Assembly: GCA_900543205.1 (NCBI GenBank)
Contig: UQQM01000033.1
Location: 1-19,186, forward strand
Length of the DNA stretch: 19,186 nt
Origin: an uncultured Bacteroides sp.
Lineage (GTDB): Bacteria > Bacteroidota > Bacteroidia > Bacteroidales > UBA932
Reading direction: 5' to 3'
The position numbers and the translations under genes were made by a program. The notes under the pieces are model-generated. The model was given only the letters and a program-made list of their open reading frames with translations, did no database searches and was not told the DNA's origin. Of the stretch, positions 1-8,630 are shown piece by piece (position 1 is the first letter of the stretch; each line of letters starts with the position of its first letter).

Positions 1-911
1 TAGTGTCCGGACAGAAGATTCCCTTCTTCGCGGATCCCGACCAGCCCTACAACCAGGTGATGGCCGACGTGGCCCTCAGGGCTGACGTTGACAAGATTAT
101 CCTCGGCGGCATGGGCCTCTCCAACGACGACTACCTGTTCTTCCGCCATGCGTTCGAATCGGCCGGAGCCCTCGACAAGATAGTCTCCTTCGTGAACACC
201 ACCGAAGAGCCGCCCGTCGAGCGTCTGCTCATCCCCGACATGGCGCTTGCCGCAGCCGAATATTTCGCCGTGGACAAGAACGAGAAAGTGCTCGTGCTGC
301 TCACGGACATGACGCTCTACGCCGATGCGCTGTCCATCGTGTCCAACCGCATGGACCAGATTCCTTCCAAGGACTCGATGCCCGGCTCACTGTATTCCGA
401 CCTCGCGAAAATCTACGAGAAGGCGGTTCAGTTGCCCGACGGCGGCTCGATCACCATCATCGCCGTGACGACCCTCAACGACGGGGACATCACCCATGCG
501 ATTCCGGACAACACCGGATACATCACCGAAGGGCAGCTCTTCCTCCGCGCCGACTCCGACTCCGGGAAGGTCATCGTAGACCCCTTCCGCTCCCTGAGCC
601 GACTCAAGCAGCTCGTGCAGGGCAAGAAGACCCGTGAGGACCACTCTCAGGTCATGAACGCCGGCGTGCGTCTCTATGCCGACGCGCAGAACGCGAAATC
701 GAAGCTCGAGAACGGATTCGACCTCTCCGACTACGACCTGCGCTGCCTCGAGTACGCAAAGGAATACGCGACAAGACTGCTTTCCATCGACGTCAACATC
801 ACCATCGAACAGATGCTTGACACAGCATGGGAAATCTTCGCCAAATACTTCACTCCGACCGAAACCGGAATCAAGCAGGCTCTCATTGACAAATACTGGA
901 AGAAGAAATAA
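1..911 (+). CDS. atpB: V-type ATP synthase subunit B, C-terminal part (5' end outside window)
   Basis: Non-catalytic nucleotide-binding B subunit of the V1 head of a bacterial V/A-type ATPase, cytoplasmic side of the membrane. The reading frame is open to the left edge. The GTG at position 3 is an internal valine, because the first residues (SGQKIPFF) match the middle of the B-subunit family rather than its start, so roughly the N-terminal third is missing. Family-typical stretches include ERLLIPDMALAAAEYFA, VLVLLTDMTLYADALS and MPGSLYSDLAKIYEKA, followed by the helical C-terminal domain. The TAA stop at 909-911 is 3 nt before the GTG start of subunit D, so the two are clearly co-transcribed. 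This subunit resembles the catalytic A subunit, but the proline/serine-containing PGSLYSDLA segment and the gene order B-D-I-K favour B. The symbol follows V-type usage (ntpB in Enterococcus). Confidence 0.93.
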   Translation, partial: VSGQKIPFFADPDQPYNQVMADVALRADVDKIILGGMGLSNDDYLFFRHAFESAGALDKIVSFVNTTEEPPVERLLIPDMALAAAEYFAVDKNEKVLVLLTDMTLYADALSIVSNRMDQIPSKDSMPGSLYSDLAKIYEKAVQLPDGGSITIIAVTTLNDGDITHAIPDNTGYITEGQLFLRADSDSGKVIVDPFRSLSRLKQLVQGKKTREDHSQVMNAGVRLYADAQNAKSKLENGFDLSDYDLRCLEYAKEYATRLLSIDVNITIEQMLDTAWEIFAKYFTPTETGIKQALIDKYWKKK

Positions 912-914
912 ACC

Positions 915-1520
915 GTGGCAATCAAGTTCCAATACAACAAGACCTCTCTGACCAACCTGGGCAAGCAGCTCAAGGTGCGCCAGAACGCCCTGCCCACCCT
1001 CAAGAACAAGGAGTCGGCTCTGCGCTCGAGCGTACAGACGGCCAAGACCGAGGCGCGCAGGCTTGAGGAGCAGCTTGAGAAAGCGATTGCCGGCTACGAC
1101 TATCTTTCGGCGCTCTGGAACGAGTTCGAGCCCGGACTTATAAGTATCACGGACGTCGATCTCCGCACAGTGAAAGTTGCCGGCGTCAAGACTCCGCAGC
1201 TGGACGAGATCCACTATGAGCTCAAGCCCTTCAACGCCTTCGTCAAGCCGGCATGGTACGCCGACGGGGTGAGAATCCTGAAGGAGCTCACCAGGCTCGG
1301 AATCGAATCCGAGATATACCAGCAGAAGCGCGACATCCTGGAATTCAACCGCAAGAAGACCACCCAGAAGGTGAACCTTTACGAAAAGGTGCAGATTCCC
1401 GGATACCAGGAGGCCATCAGGAAGATCAAGAGATACATGGAAGACGAGGAGAACCTTTCGAAATCGTCCTCCAAGATAGTCAAGACCAGACACGAAGAAG
1501 AAGAGGAGGCCGAATTATGA
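915..1520 (+). CDS. atpD: V-type ATP synthase subunit D (central rotor stalk)
   Basis: 201-residue rotor-shaft subunit that links V1 ATP turnover to the membrane ring. The start is GTG at 915, the only sensible start directly after the B stop. The N-terminal half (residues about 5-65, beginning AIKFQYNKTSLTNLGKQLK) and C-terminal half (about 125-175) are long amphipathic helices that would form the antiparallel coiled coil; the middle is shorter and less helical. The tail (from about residue 180) is highly charged and ends in a run of glutamates. Length is normal for the family (about 200-215 aa). Its stop overlaps the start of subunit I in an ATGA arrangement, which suggests translational coupling. 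The identification rests on family resemblance and on position between B and I. Confidence 0.93.
   Translation: MAIKFQYNKTSLTNLGKQLKVRQNALPTLKNKESALRSSVQTAKTEARRLEEQLEKAIAGYDYLSALWNEFEPGLISITDVDLRTVKVAGVKTPQLDEIHYELKPFNAFVKPAWYADGVRILKELTRLGIESEIYQQKRDILEFNRKKTTQKVNLYEKVQIPGYQEAIRKIKRYMEDEENLSKSSSKIVKTRHEEEEEAEL
1504..1509 (+). promoter_or_regulatory. Shine-Dalgarno site of subunit I
   Basis: AGGAGG lies 7 nt upstream of the ATG at 1517 and inside the end of the subunit D gene. It decides the start of subunit I: the frame is open far upstream, into the D gene, and only this ATG has a good ribosome binding site and overlaps the D stop codon. Confidence 0.8.
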
Positions 1521-3241
1521 TCATACCCATGACTAAATACTCCTTCCTGCTCCTGAGTGCGGACAAGGAGACCTTTCTGGACAAACTCCAGGACCTCGGA
1601 GTCGTGGACATCACCCGCTCGGCCAAAGCCGTGGACGACGTTTCCCGTGGCATAGTGTCTGAAATCGAAGCCATAAAGGCGGACATCAAGAACATCGGCA
1701 GCGGGAGCAACGCCAGGACCGAAAGCCTGAAGGCACGCAGGGACGAGCTGCAGAGAAGCCTTGAGGAAGCAGCCCCCTGGGGTGAATACGACAGGGAAAG
1801 GCTCAAGGCCCTCGGGGTGAAGTTCTACTGCATCTCGGCGAAGTCGTTCCGGAAAGAATGGGAGGAAAGCTATGCCATCCAGACTGTCCACGAGACCAAG
1901 GACAAGATCTGGTTCGCCATTGCCGGAGACAGCGAAGGCTTCCCCGTCAAGGACATTCCCCTGCCCCAGCGCAAGGCCTCGGAGATACGGGCGGAGCTGG
2001 ACGAGACGGTGAAGGCGCTGGACGAGGAGAAGAAACAGCTCGAAAGCCGCATCCCCGAAATCCCCGGGCTGGAGAAGAAGATCGAAGACCTCTACAACAG
2101 TCTCAACGTCTACCTCGCCGGAGTTTCCGGGCAGTCCGCCGCCGAAGACAGCCTGCTCATCTACCAGGGTTTCGCCCCGACAAGCGAAGACGCAAAGCTG
2201 AAAAGTGAATTCGACTCCATGGACGTGTACTACATCGCCGAGAAGGCCGTGGCGGCCGACAATCCCCCGATCGAGCTCAAGAACAACTCGTTCTCGAAGC
2301 AGTTCGAGGTGCTGACGAAGATGTACGGAGTCCCGGTCTACAATGAGTTCGACCCCACCGTGTTCCTAAGCATTTTCTTCCTGCTGTTCTTCGCGATGTG
2401 CCTTGGAGACGCGGGCTACGGCCTGGCGCTCATCGTCATCGGTTTCTTCCTTCGCAGGAAGAAGGGCGGGCTCGCGAACATGTGGAGCCTCATCGTATCT
2501 CTCGGATTCGGCACCCTGGTCGTGGGCTTTCTGATGGGGGGATTCTTCGGTGTCAACCTCGTGGAAGTGCCCTGGATTCCCGACTGGATGAAGAAATTCA
2601 TGATAGTCGGCGACATAAGCGTAGGGAACGCCACATACGCGAAATGGATGATAATTTCGCTGATGATAGGAATAGTCCACATCTGTCTCGCCATGGTCAC
2701 CAAGGCCGTATGGGCGGTCAAGAGGGACGGTTTCAAGAACAGTCTAGGCACCCTCGGATGGACCCTGCTGATAGTCGGCGGAATCATAGGGCTCTCGGTG
2801 GGACTTACGGGCGTGATTTCCGAAGCGCTCATGAAATGGCTGCTGATAGGCATTGCGGCCGTGTCCGCTCTCGGAATCTTCATTTTCAACAAATGGGGAC
2901 GCAATCCGCTTGTAAACATAGGCTCCGGCCTCTGGGACACCTACAACACCGCATCAGGCCTGATTTCCGATGTGCTCAGCTACATCCGGCTCTATGCCCT
3001 CGGGCTTTCCGGAAGCATGCTCGCCTCCACATTCAACCAGATAGCCGAAATGGTCAAGGGGCCCGACCCGACCTGGCAGTGGGTGCCTTTCGTGCTGATT
3101 CTCCTGTTCGGTCACGTGCTGAACCTGGGCCTGAGCTGTCTGGGTGCTTTCGTCCACCCTCTGCGACTCAATTTCCTGGAGTTCTTCAAGAATTCCGGAT
3201 ATGAAGGAGCGGGCGTGGAATACAAACCTATCAAGAGATAA
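1517..3241 (+). CDS. atpI: V-type ATP synthase subunit I (membrane stator, a-subunit)
   Basis: 574-residue stator subunit of the Vo membrane sector, forming the ion half-channels next to the K ring. The start at 1517 overlaps the D stop (ATGA) and has an AGGAGG site; an alternative ATG four codons on (MTKYSFLL) is possible. Residues 1 to about 275 are soluble, with charged coiled-coil stretches (for example the ETVKALDEEKKQLES region) typical of the cytoplasmic arm. From about residue 280 there are some eight membrane segments: FLSIFFLLFFAMCLGDAGYG opens the membrane part, and SDVLSYIRLYALGLSG near residue 491 carries the essential arginine (R491) that acts on the ring carboxylate. The last segment contains the conserved LLFGHVLNLGLSCLGAFVHP. 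All key parts are present, so the subunit looks functional. It is somewhat shorter than many archaeal homologues (about 650 aa), mainly in the soluble arm. Confidence 0.95.
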   Translation: MIIPMTKYSFLLLSADKETFLDKLQDLGVVDITRSAKAVDDVSRGIVSEIEAIKADIKNIGSGSNARTESLKARRDELQRSLEEAAPWGEYDRERLKALGVKFYCISAKSFRKEWEESYAIQTVHETKDKIWFAIAGDSEGFPVKDIPLPQRKASEIRAELDETVKALDEEKKQLESRIPEIPGLEKKIEDLYNSLNVYLAGVSGQSAAEDSLLIYQGFAPTSEDAKLKSEFDSMDVYYIAEKAVAADNPPIELKNNSFSKQFEVLTKMYGVPVYNEFDPTVFLSIFFLLFFAMCLGDAGYGLALIVIGFFLRRKKGGLANMWSLIVSLGFGTLVVGFLMGGFFGVNLVEVPWIPDWMKKFMIVGDISVGNATYAKWMIISLMIGIVHICLAMVTKAVWAVKRDGFKNSLGTLGWTLLIVGGIIGLSVGLTGVISEALMKWLLIGIAAVSALGIFIFNKWGRNPLVNIGSGLWDTYNTASGLISDVLSYIRLYALGLSGSMLASTFNQIAEMVKGPDPTWQWVPFVLILLFGHVLNLGLSCLGAFVHPLRLNFLEFFKNSGYEGAGVEYKPIKR

Positions 3242-3244
3242 TAA

Positions 3245-3700
<456 letters not shown>

Positions 3701-3747
3701 TCCATACCGGAACGACAATTCGCGCGGACGGATTACAGTTCAGCTTC

Positions 3748-3785
3748 GGGGATGACTCAAAAATGAAAGTCATCCCCGTTTTTAT
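3748..3785 (+). terminator. Rho-independent terminator of the V-ATPase operon
   Basis: A perfect 10-bp stem (GGGGATGACT at 3748-3757 with AGTCATCCCC at 3768-3777) has a 10-nt loop and is followed by GTTTTTATTG. It sits 48 nt after the subunit K stop and marks the end of the operon. Confidence 0.9.
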
Positions 3786-3923
3786 TGTTCCATTTTCTTC
3801 GTCCGGCATTGCCGCCTCTGTCCAAGTCACCGTTCCGCTTGATCTGCGCATACGCCTCGCGGCTGCAATCCTGTTCCGTGTCCTCAGCCGCCGTTCAGCA
3901 TAATTTGCAATCCCCCCCTGCCG

Positions 3924-3947
3924 CTGCCGGAGCTCGGTCTCCGGCAG
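3924..3947. repeat. Inverted repeat (9-bp hairpin)
   Basis: CTGCCGGAG at 3924-3932 and CTCCGGCAG at 3939-3947 are perfect complements around the 6-nt loop CTCGGT. No T-tract follows on either strand, so it is not a typical terminator. The core CTGCCGG recurs in the palindrome at 3972-3981. Confidence 0.75.
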
Positions 3948-4147
3948 TAAGACCTCCCGCACAACCCCATACTGCCGGCAGGCCGACTCCGCAGCGGCGG
4001 ATGAAAAATACTTTTGCGCGCCCGTTGAGCTGGACTTGTAATCCAGTCCCTGCTACCCTCGCTACGGCAATTGTGCCTCGCAGGCGGCAAAAGCCTGTTC
4101 GGCGTCAATTCAAAGCCGCTCTGAGAGGCAAGTTATGTACTGAAGCC

Positions 4148-4214
4148 GGATGCGGCACTGCGGCTCGCGCGGCGAAAACTAGGGACAAGCCTCCCTCGCC
4201 CGCAGTCCGCATCC
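4148..4214. repeat. Long imperfect inverted repeat (15-bp stem with one bulge)
   Basis: GGATGCGGCACTGCGG at 4148-4163 pairs with CCGCAGTCCGCATCC at 4200-4214 over 15 bp with a single bulged base. A smaller stem lies inside (AGGGA 4181-4185 with TCCCT 4192-4196). It lies outside any gene and has no T-tract, which is more like a structured RNA element than a simple terminator. Confidence 0.7.
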
Positions 4215-4240
4215 TGCTCCTGCCACGTAGTTTGAACCGA

Positions 4241-4281
4241 AAATACGCTCCGGGCGGAACAATCTGACCCAGAGCGTATTT
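4241..4281 (-). terminator. Probable terminator downstream of the GH13 gene
   Basis: AAATACGCTC (4241-4250) and GAGCGTATTT (4272-4281) are perfect 10-bp complements around a 21-nt loop. Read on the minus strand the stem lies 34 nt after the GH13 stop and its 3' arm runs into ATTTTCGG, a short U-tract. The large loop makes it weaker than the others in this window. Confidence 0.55.
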
Positions 4282-4315
4282 AACATATAAGTTATATTGA
4301 CTATACGTTGCGGAA

Positions 4316-5605
4316 CTAGAGCCGCACGGCCACCGAATCCCATGCAGGGACGCTTAGCCGGACAGACTTCCTGCCGCCGACCACGTCCTTGAGTTCCTCG
4401 GGGAAGCCGGCGGTCAGTTCTGCCGGGGCGTCAGAGAAATTGCAGGCGACGAGCCAGGCCGAACTGTCGTCATAGCGCAGGAAGGCGAAGTGGCGCTGCG
4501 GATCGAAACCGTAGGAACCGTGATTGCAATAGCAGAGATCCCAGCATTTCCCGGCGCGGAACACGGGAAGCTTCGCGAGTTCCAGCAGTTCGCGGTACCT
4601 CGCCAAAATGGCGGATTCTTTCCCGTCCGGCTCCCGTTCACCATGAATATAGGCATAAAGGTCTCCCAGCATCCTCGGATGGCACCAGTTGAATATCGAG
4701 GTGCGTCCGTCGCCGCTTTCAGAGGCGTCCTCCCCGAACTCCTGGCCTGCATATAGCATGAACCAGGCGTCGTTGAACAGCAGGGAGAAGCTCAGCGCCG
4801 CATACGCCTTTGAAGCGGAGCCGAGGAAATGTTCCGATGCCAGGCGCAGCTCGTCGTGGTTCTCCAGGAAATTCAGCATCCTGGGCTGCATGTCCCCCAG
4901 GAACTGCCAGTTCCATGTCAGGCTTTCCGCGCTTCCGCCGTAGCGGCACACGCTGTCGAGGGCGTCATAAAGTCCGCATTTGTCATACAGAAGGTCGAAC
5001 CCGGCGTCAAGATAACGCCTGTAGTTGTCCTTGCCGTAGACTTCAGCTACGAAGACAAGTCCGGGAAATTCCGCCTTGACCGAAGCAATGAGGGCGCCGA
5101 GTTTTCCGGAATCCACCAGCTCGACCATGTCGCACCTGAAACCGTCCACGCCCAGCGAGGCCCAATGGCGGAGAATCCCGAGCATGGCATTGAATGTCCT
5201 CGGGTCATCCCAATTGTTCTTGAAGGTATCCGTCCAGTCGCCGTCGCAATAGTCGAAATGCACTATGTCTCCCCGGTAGTCCCTGGCGACATGGTTGGGA
5301 ATGTAGTCGATAAGGAGCTTGAGTCCGGCGTTGTGCGTGCGGTTGACAAGGCTCGAGAACTCCACCATGCGTTCGGCGGGGTTTTCCGCGAGATAGGGGT
5401 TGATGTCGAGCCAGTCCGTCACGGCATAAGGGCAGCCGGGGTCTCCTTTCACGAACTCCATGCCGCTGGCATGCCTGGGAATGCCGGTGTACCAGACATA
5501 GTCCACGCCCAGAGAGCGCAGATATGCGAGATTGGCTTCGTCGCAACTGCTCATTGTGCCTTTACCCCAGAGTCTCGGAAGAATCTGGTATATGATTTTC
5601 TTCAT
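4316..5605 (-). CDS. Alpha-amylase family (GH13) glycoside hydrolase, cytoplasmic
   Basis: 429-residue GH13 enzyme acting on alpha-glucosidic bonds; the exact substrate cannot be told. All four conserved regions of the (beta/alpha)8 barrel are present: region I DYIPNH (residues 100-105), region II GFRCDMVE with the nucleophile D159, region III FVAEVY with the acid/base E188, and region IV FLENHD with D251. A C-terminal beta domain follows from about residue 350. There is no signal peptide (MKKIIYQILPRLWGKG is already barrel strand 1), so the enzyme should act on imported oligosaccharides in the cytoplasm. The ATG at 5605 is preceded by AAGGATAG. The gene follows the TamL-like gene by 55 nt on the same strand, so it may be read from that operon or from its own promoter in the A/T-rich gap. 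It is short for GH13 (often 450-600 aa) but complete. Confidence 0.92.
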   Translation of the reverse strand: MKKIIYQILPRLWGKGTMSSCDEANLAYLRSLGVDYVWYTGIPRHASGMEFVKGDPGCPYAVTDWLDINPYLAENPAERMVEFSSLVNRTHNAGLKLLIDYIPNHVARDYRGDIVHFDYCDGDWTDTFKNNWDDPRTFNAMLGILRHWASLGVDGFRCDMVELVDSGKLGALIASVKAEFPGLVFVAEVYGKDNYRRYLDAGFDLLYDKCGLYDALDSVCRYGGSAESLTWNWQFLGDMQPRMLNFLENHDELRLASEHFLGSASKAYAALSFSLLFNDAWFMLYAGQEFGEDASESGDGRTSIFNWCHPRMLGDLYAYIHGEREPDGKESAILARYRELLELAKLPVFRAGKCWDLCYCNHGSYGFDPQRHFAFLRYDDSSAWLVACNFSDAPAELTAGFPEELKDVVGGRKSVRLSVPAWDSVAVRL

Positions 5606-5660
5606 GTTGCTATCCTTGTTTTTTTCATTAGTTTATTATGGCATGCCGCCCTCGCGGCCG

Positions 5661-7811
5661 TCAGAACGGATACCCGACACCGAAATGAATCGCATAACCG
5701 TTGTGGCCGACCCACTGGGCGGGCCTGAGCCATCGGCTGCCGGCAGGACGTGCCGGGTCATGCAGCTTGAAGCCCGCATCGATTCTCAAGAGTATGAAAT
5801 CCAGATTCACCCTCAGCCCGACACCCCAGTCCGCCGCGAGACTGCCCAGGAAATCATCCTTCATGCTGTCCATTCGCCAGACGTTGCCCACCTCGGCGAA
5901 GACAGCTCCCTCCAATTTCCAGAACATATCGAAACGGTATTCCAGATCAGCCTCCAGCTTCACGTCACCTGTCTGGCTCGGAATCACGAATGAATCATCA
6001 AGAGGGCTGAATCCGGGGCCGAGCGTACGGACCTGCCAGCCACGCATGCTGCTCGCCCCTCCGGCATAGAACTGTTTCTCGAAAGGCAACGCGGTCGAAT
6101 TGCCGTAGGCATGTCCGACCCCCATGTCAAGCCTCATGGCAATAGCCTGCCCCTCGTTTCTCCCGTAACGGAACACCTTGCCGAGCTCGAGCTCCGCCCT
6201 GACGTACTGATTATAGGGAAGGCCAAGAAGCATGTGGTGGCCGGACGCCTCATCCACCGGCATGAAGCGGTCGAACAGCGAAATCAGATTCCCTGAAAGG
6301 TCGAACGAAAGGCGCGAGAAGCCGTATGAAGACTTAGGCACGATGGACGCGTCGCTGGTATGGTAGAGCGTCAAGCCTATTCCGGCGTCAATCTGATTCT
6401 GGAACGAATCCCAGAGATAAGGGTTCTCGAGCAGAGTCTGGGAGAAACTTCCGCTGATGTCATAAAGCTTTACTAGGTCTATCTGGAGCGGATACAGCTG
6501 ATAGAATATCCGGTTGCCTATCTGCCCCGTGTATCCGAATGAAAGGCCGGCGACGCTCCTCCTGTATTCCGGACGGTTCTGGTAGTTGTATGACAAGGAG
6601 ACCTCCGTCCTCGGAATATTCCTCCCGCGCGCACGGTCGAGAGGATAGCCGAGCGCCCTCGGGAAGCTCAGGCTGGCCGATACTCCGAGCTCGGACGATT
6701 TGACGTCGGTTCCGGGCATGAACTGCCAGTTTCCCGTGAATTCGACGTTCAGCCTCTCTCCACCGTTGAAAAGATTCTTATGGTAGAAGCTGAGCTGGGG
6801 AGATGCACCGAAAAGTCCGGAAGAATTCGAAGAGACCTCGGCGTTGATTTTGAAGCCCATGAGATTGGAATCACCGAGACGGATATCGCAGTTCACATGC
6901 GAACTGTCAACAGGTGTCATCTCGATGTTGACGCTGTTGAATACATTGAGAGCCGAGAGCCGCTGGTAGGTTGTATTGACCATGGTCTCGCTGTAATAGT
7001 CCCCGGGCCGTATCCGGTTGAGCTTCCGCAAAAGGGATTCACGGAACTTCAGGTCGGCAGGATGCCAGATGTTGACCCCTGCGATGCGGTATCTGTTGAT
7101 GGGGGCATCCACCGAGGCGTTCTCGTTCCTTGTGTAGCCTCGGATGCGGTAGTACAGCACGGTGCGGCCGCCGAGCGTATCAGCCTCGAAGAAATAATTG
7201 TTCTTGTTGAACCTGTAGTAGCCGAGGTCGCGGAAATGCGCCGCTCCCCTGGCTGTCTCCGCCTCCAGCGACTCCTCCGAAAGGAAATCTCCCGGTCTGA
7301 TGCTCACCGCTGCCGTATCCGCAAAGAAATCCGTCGCAAACTCCCCTTCCGGTATGTCATAGACCACCTCGTCTATCGGGAGCCTCTCCCCCGTGTCCAC
7401 AAGATAGCGGACCTTGGCAAGACGCCGCACGTAGCTTATCTCGGGAACCACCCTGGCGTTGTAGTAGCCGAGATATTCCAGCCTGGTGGTCATGTTGTCC
7501 ACGGTGCTCTGCACAAGCGAGGGGTTGAAGACAACCGGAGGAGTTCCTATCTTCTCCCAGAAGCCGTTTATGCCTCCTCCGCTGCCGTTCGACCAGTTGT
7601 ATATGTTGAGGAAAGGGTTCCACCCGAATGCGAGATAGCTGTTGGACTGCTGGCGCAGATACGGAGCCAGGTCGGAAGCGCCTATCTTGCCATCACCGCT
7701 GACCTCTATCCTGTTGGACGCCAGACGGTACTCCCCTTCCGGCACGAGCCGGGTGGTGCTGCAGCCGGCAAGCACGAACAGCATCAGGAATATGGCCGTC
7801 GTCCTTCTCAT
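5661..7811 (-). CDS. Outer-membrane BamA/TamA-family (Omp85) lipoprotein, TamL-like
   Basis: 716-residue Omp85-superfamily protein. The N-terminus is a lipoprotein signal (RRTTAIFLMLFVLAGCSTT) with the lipidated cysteine at residue 17. It is followed by a periplasmic region of POTRA-like repeats (for example KVRYLVDTGERLPIDEVVYD and INRYRIAGVNIWHPADL) and a C-terminal beta barrel from about residue 330. The barrel includes the family motif region EKQFYAGGASSMRGWQ and ends in phenylalanine (HFGVGYPF), the usual signal for insertion by the BAM machinery. A lipidated Omp85 protein fits the TamL group of Bacteroidota, thought to work with TamB in envelope assembly; that assignment is inference. 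The ATG overlaps the stop of the RNA methyltransferase gene (ATGA), so translation is probably coupled. Confidence 0.87.
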   Translation of the reverse strand: MRRTTAIFLMLFVLAGCSTTRLVPEGEYRLASNRIEVSGDGKIGASDLAPYLRQQSNSYLAFGWNPFLNIYNWSNGSGGGINGFWEKIGTPPVVFNPSLVQSTVDNMTTRLEYLGYYNARVVPEISYVRRLAKVRYLVDTGERLPIDEVVYDIPEGEFATDFFADTAAVSIRPGDFLSEESLEAETARGAAHFRDLGYYRFNKNNYFFEADTLGGRTVLYYRIRGYTRNENASVDAPINRYRIAGVNIWHPADLKFRESLLRKLNRIRPGDYYSETMVNTTYQRLSALNVFNSVNIEMTPVDSSHVNCDIRLGDSNLMGFKINAEVSSNSSGLFGASPQLSFYHKNLFNGGERLNVEFTGNWQFMPGTDVKSSELGVSASLSFPRALGYPLDRARGRNIPRTEVSLSYNYQNRPEYRRSVAGLSFGYTGQIGNRIFYQLYPLQIDLVKLYDISGSFSQTLLENPYLWDSFQNQIDAGIGLTLYHTSDASIVPKSSYGFSRLSFDLSGNLISLFDRFMPVDEASGHHMLLGLPYNQYVRAELELGKVFRYGRNEGQAIAMRLDMGVGHAYGNSTALPFEKQFYAGGASSMRGWQVRTLGPGFSPLDDSFVIPSQTGDVKLEADLEYRFDMFWKLEGAVFAEVGNVWRMDSMKDDFLGSLAADWGVGLRVNLDFILLRIDAGFKLHDPARPAGSRWLRPAQWVGHNGYAIHFGVGYPF

Positions 7812-8509
7812 CTGCGTCTGAACTCTGAAAGCGTGACCGCAGTAGCCACGGCGACATTCAAGGATTCCGCGCCGCCGCCGAACGACGGGATGCGCAGGCG
7901 GCAGTCAAGCCGGCGGGCAACCTCCGCGCTGATGCCGTTGGATTCATTGCCCATGACCACGAGACCGTCGGCCGCGAGCTGCGCCGAATAGATATTCTCC
8001 CCGTCAAGCACCGTCCCGTAGACCCTGCGCCCGGCGGCCCTGAATTCTGCGCACAGCGCCGCTATGTCGCAGCGGGAGACCCGGACACGGAACACCGAGC
8101 CCATGGAGGCCTGCACCGTCTTGGGATTGAAAGTCTCCACCGTATCGGGAGAAGCGTAGACCTGCCGGACGCCGAACCAGTCGGCAATCCGCAGAATCGT
8201 GCCGAAATTGCCGGGGTCGCGCACACTGTCCAGTGCCAGCACGAGGCCGCCGGGGATTCTGTCGGGAACACTCTCCCGGGGCATCCTGACAACGGCGAGC
8301 ACAGGAGACGGGGTTGCGCACAGGGAAATGCGCTCCATCGCCGAGGCGCCGATGTCCTCCGGACGCAGCACCCTGACCACCTTGAACGAGGAAGCCATAG
8401 CCTCCGCGACCATCTTCTCACCTTCCACCACGAACAGCCCCTCCGCATCCCGGAACTTCTTCTCCCGGAGCGAGCGTATGGACTTTATTTCGGCATTGGT
8501 GAGCATCAT
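7808..8509 (-). CDS. TrmH/SpoU family RNA 2'-O-methyltransferase
   Basis: 233-residue SPOUT-class methyltransferase that would methylate a ribose of rRNA or tRNA using S-adenosylmethionine. The three SpoU motifs are present: motif 1 LDSVRDPGNFGTILRIAD, motif 2 GNESNGIS and motif 3 IPSFGGGAESLNVAVATAV, which together form the trefoil-knot cofactor site. The N-terminal part (REKKFRDAEGLFVVEGEKMV) is the small substrate-binding domain found in RlmB/TsnR-like members. The frame is open to an ATG at 8536, but the start is placed at the ATG ATG at 8509-8504, because homologues begin near LTNAEIKSIRSLREKK and because a promoter element overlaps the longer version. The stop overlaps the TamL-like start. 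The target nucleotide cannot be told from sequence. Confidence 0.9.
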   Translation of the reverse strand: MMLTNAEIKSIRSLREKKFRDAEGLFVVEGEKMVAEAMASSFKVVRVLRPEDIGASAMERISLCATPSPVLAVVRMPRESVPDRIPGGLVLALDSVRDPGNFGTILRIADWFGVRQVYASPDTVETFNPKTVQASMGSVFRVRVSRCDIAALCAEFRAAGRRVYGTVLDGENIYSAQLAADGLVVMGNESNGISAEVARRLDCRLRIPSFGGGAESLNVAVATAVTLSEFRRR

Positions 8510-8511
8510 GG

Positions 8512-8519
8512 CAAATATA
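8512..8519 (-). promoter_or_regulatory. Bacteroidota -7 promoter element before the methyltransferase gene
   Basis: TATATTTG on the minus strand matches TAnnTTTG exactly. It ends only 2 nt before the ATG at 8509, so transcription would begin at or within the start codons and the message could be leaderless. The -33 element is weak (TTTC, about 23 nt upstream). Confidence 0.45.
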
Positions 8520-8630
8520 CGCAAACTCGCCCACATCCCGATGAAATTCGGAAGAATAATACGAACCTCCGGAAAAACTTTACTTTATCGGGAGCAAACG
8601 CATCGGATACCCGCTGCATTCAACTGGACA

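Larger units (their letters stand above)
3786..4240. other. Gene-free, hairpin-rich intergenic region
   Basis: No credible protein gene is seen on either strand. The open frames here have no start context and encode Arg/Pro/Ser-rich sequence unlike any family. Instead there are several self-complementary elements: a 9-bp hairpin at 3924-3947, the 10-bp palindrome CTGCCGGCAG at 3972-3981, a 5-bp stem with 7-nt loop around CTGGACTTGTAATCCAG (about 4030-4046), CAGGC/GCCTG at 4081-4097, and a long bulged stem at 4148-4214. The region may encode an unrecognised structured RNA or be an accumulation of intergenic palindromes. No match to tmRNA, RNase P RNA, SRP RNA or a full tRNA was recognised. Confidence 0.5.

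Noticed and set aside
387..1493. 368-codon open frame on the minus strand.
   Set aside because: Antisense to the V-ATPase B and D genes; Leu/Val/Gly-rich product typical of shadow frames.
4029..4047. Stem-loop CTGGA-CTTGTAA-TCCAG that looks like the anticodon arm of a tRNA-Thr(UGU).
   Set aside because: No acceptor, D or T arm can be found around it on either strand, so it is not a tRNA gene; at most a fragment or chance.
3785..4267. 160-codon plus-strand open frame in the intergenic gap.
   Set aside because: Product is Arg/Pro/Ser-rich without domain, starts inside the terminator tail and covers strong hairpins.
4829..5728. 299-codon open frame on the plus strand.
   Set aside because: Antisense to the GH13 gene with all four catalytic regions.
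6780..7991. 403-codon open frame on the plus strand.
   Set aside because: It runs antisense across the TamL-like gene and part of the methyltransferase gene, both with clear family motifs; long antisense frames are expected in GC-rich genes and its product has no recognisable domain.
8510..8536. Longer start for the methyltransferase at the ATG at 8536 (MWASLRIFA).
   Set aside because: The extension is unlike the family N-terminus and overlaps a consensus promoter element; the start at 8509 is preferred.
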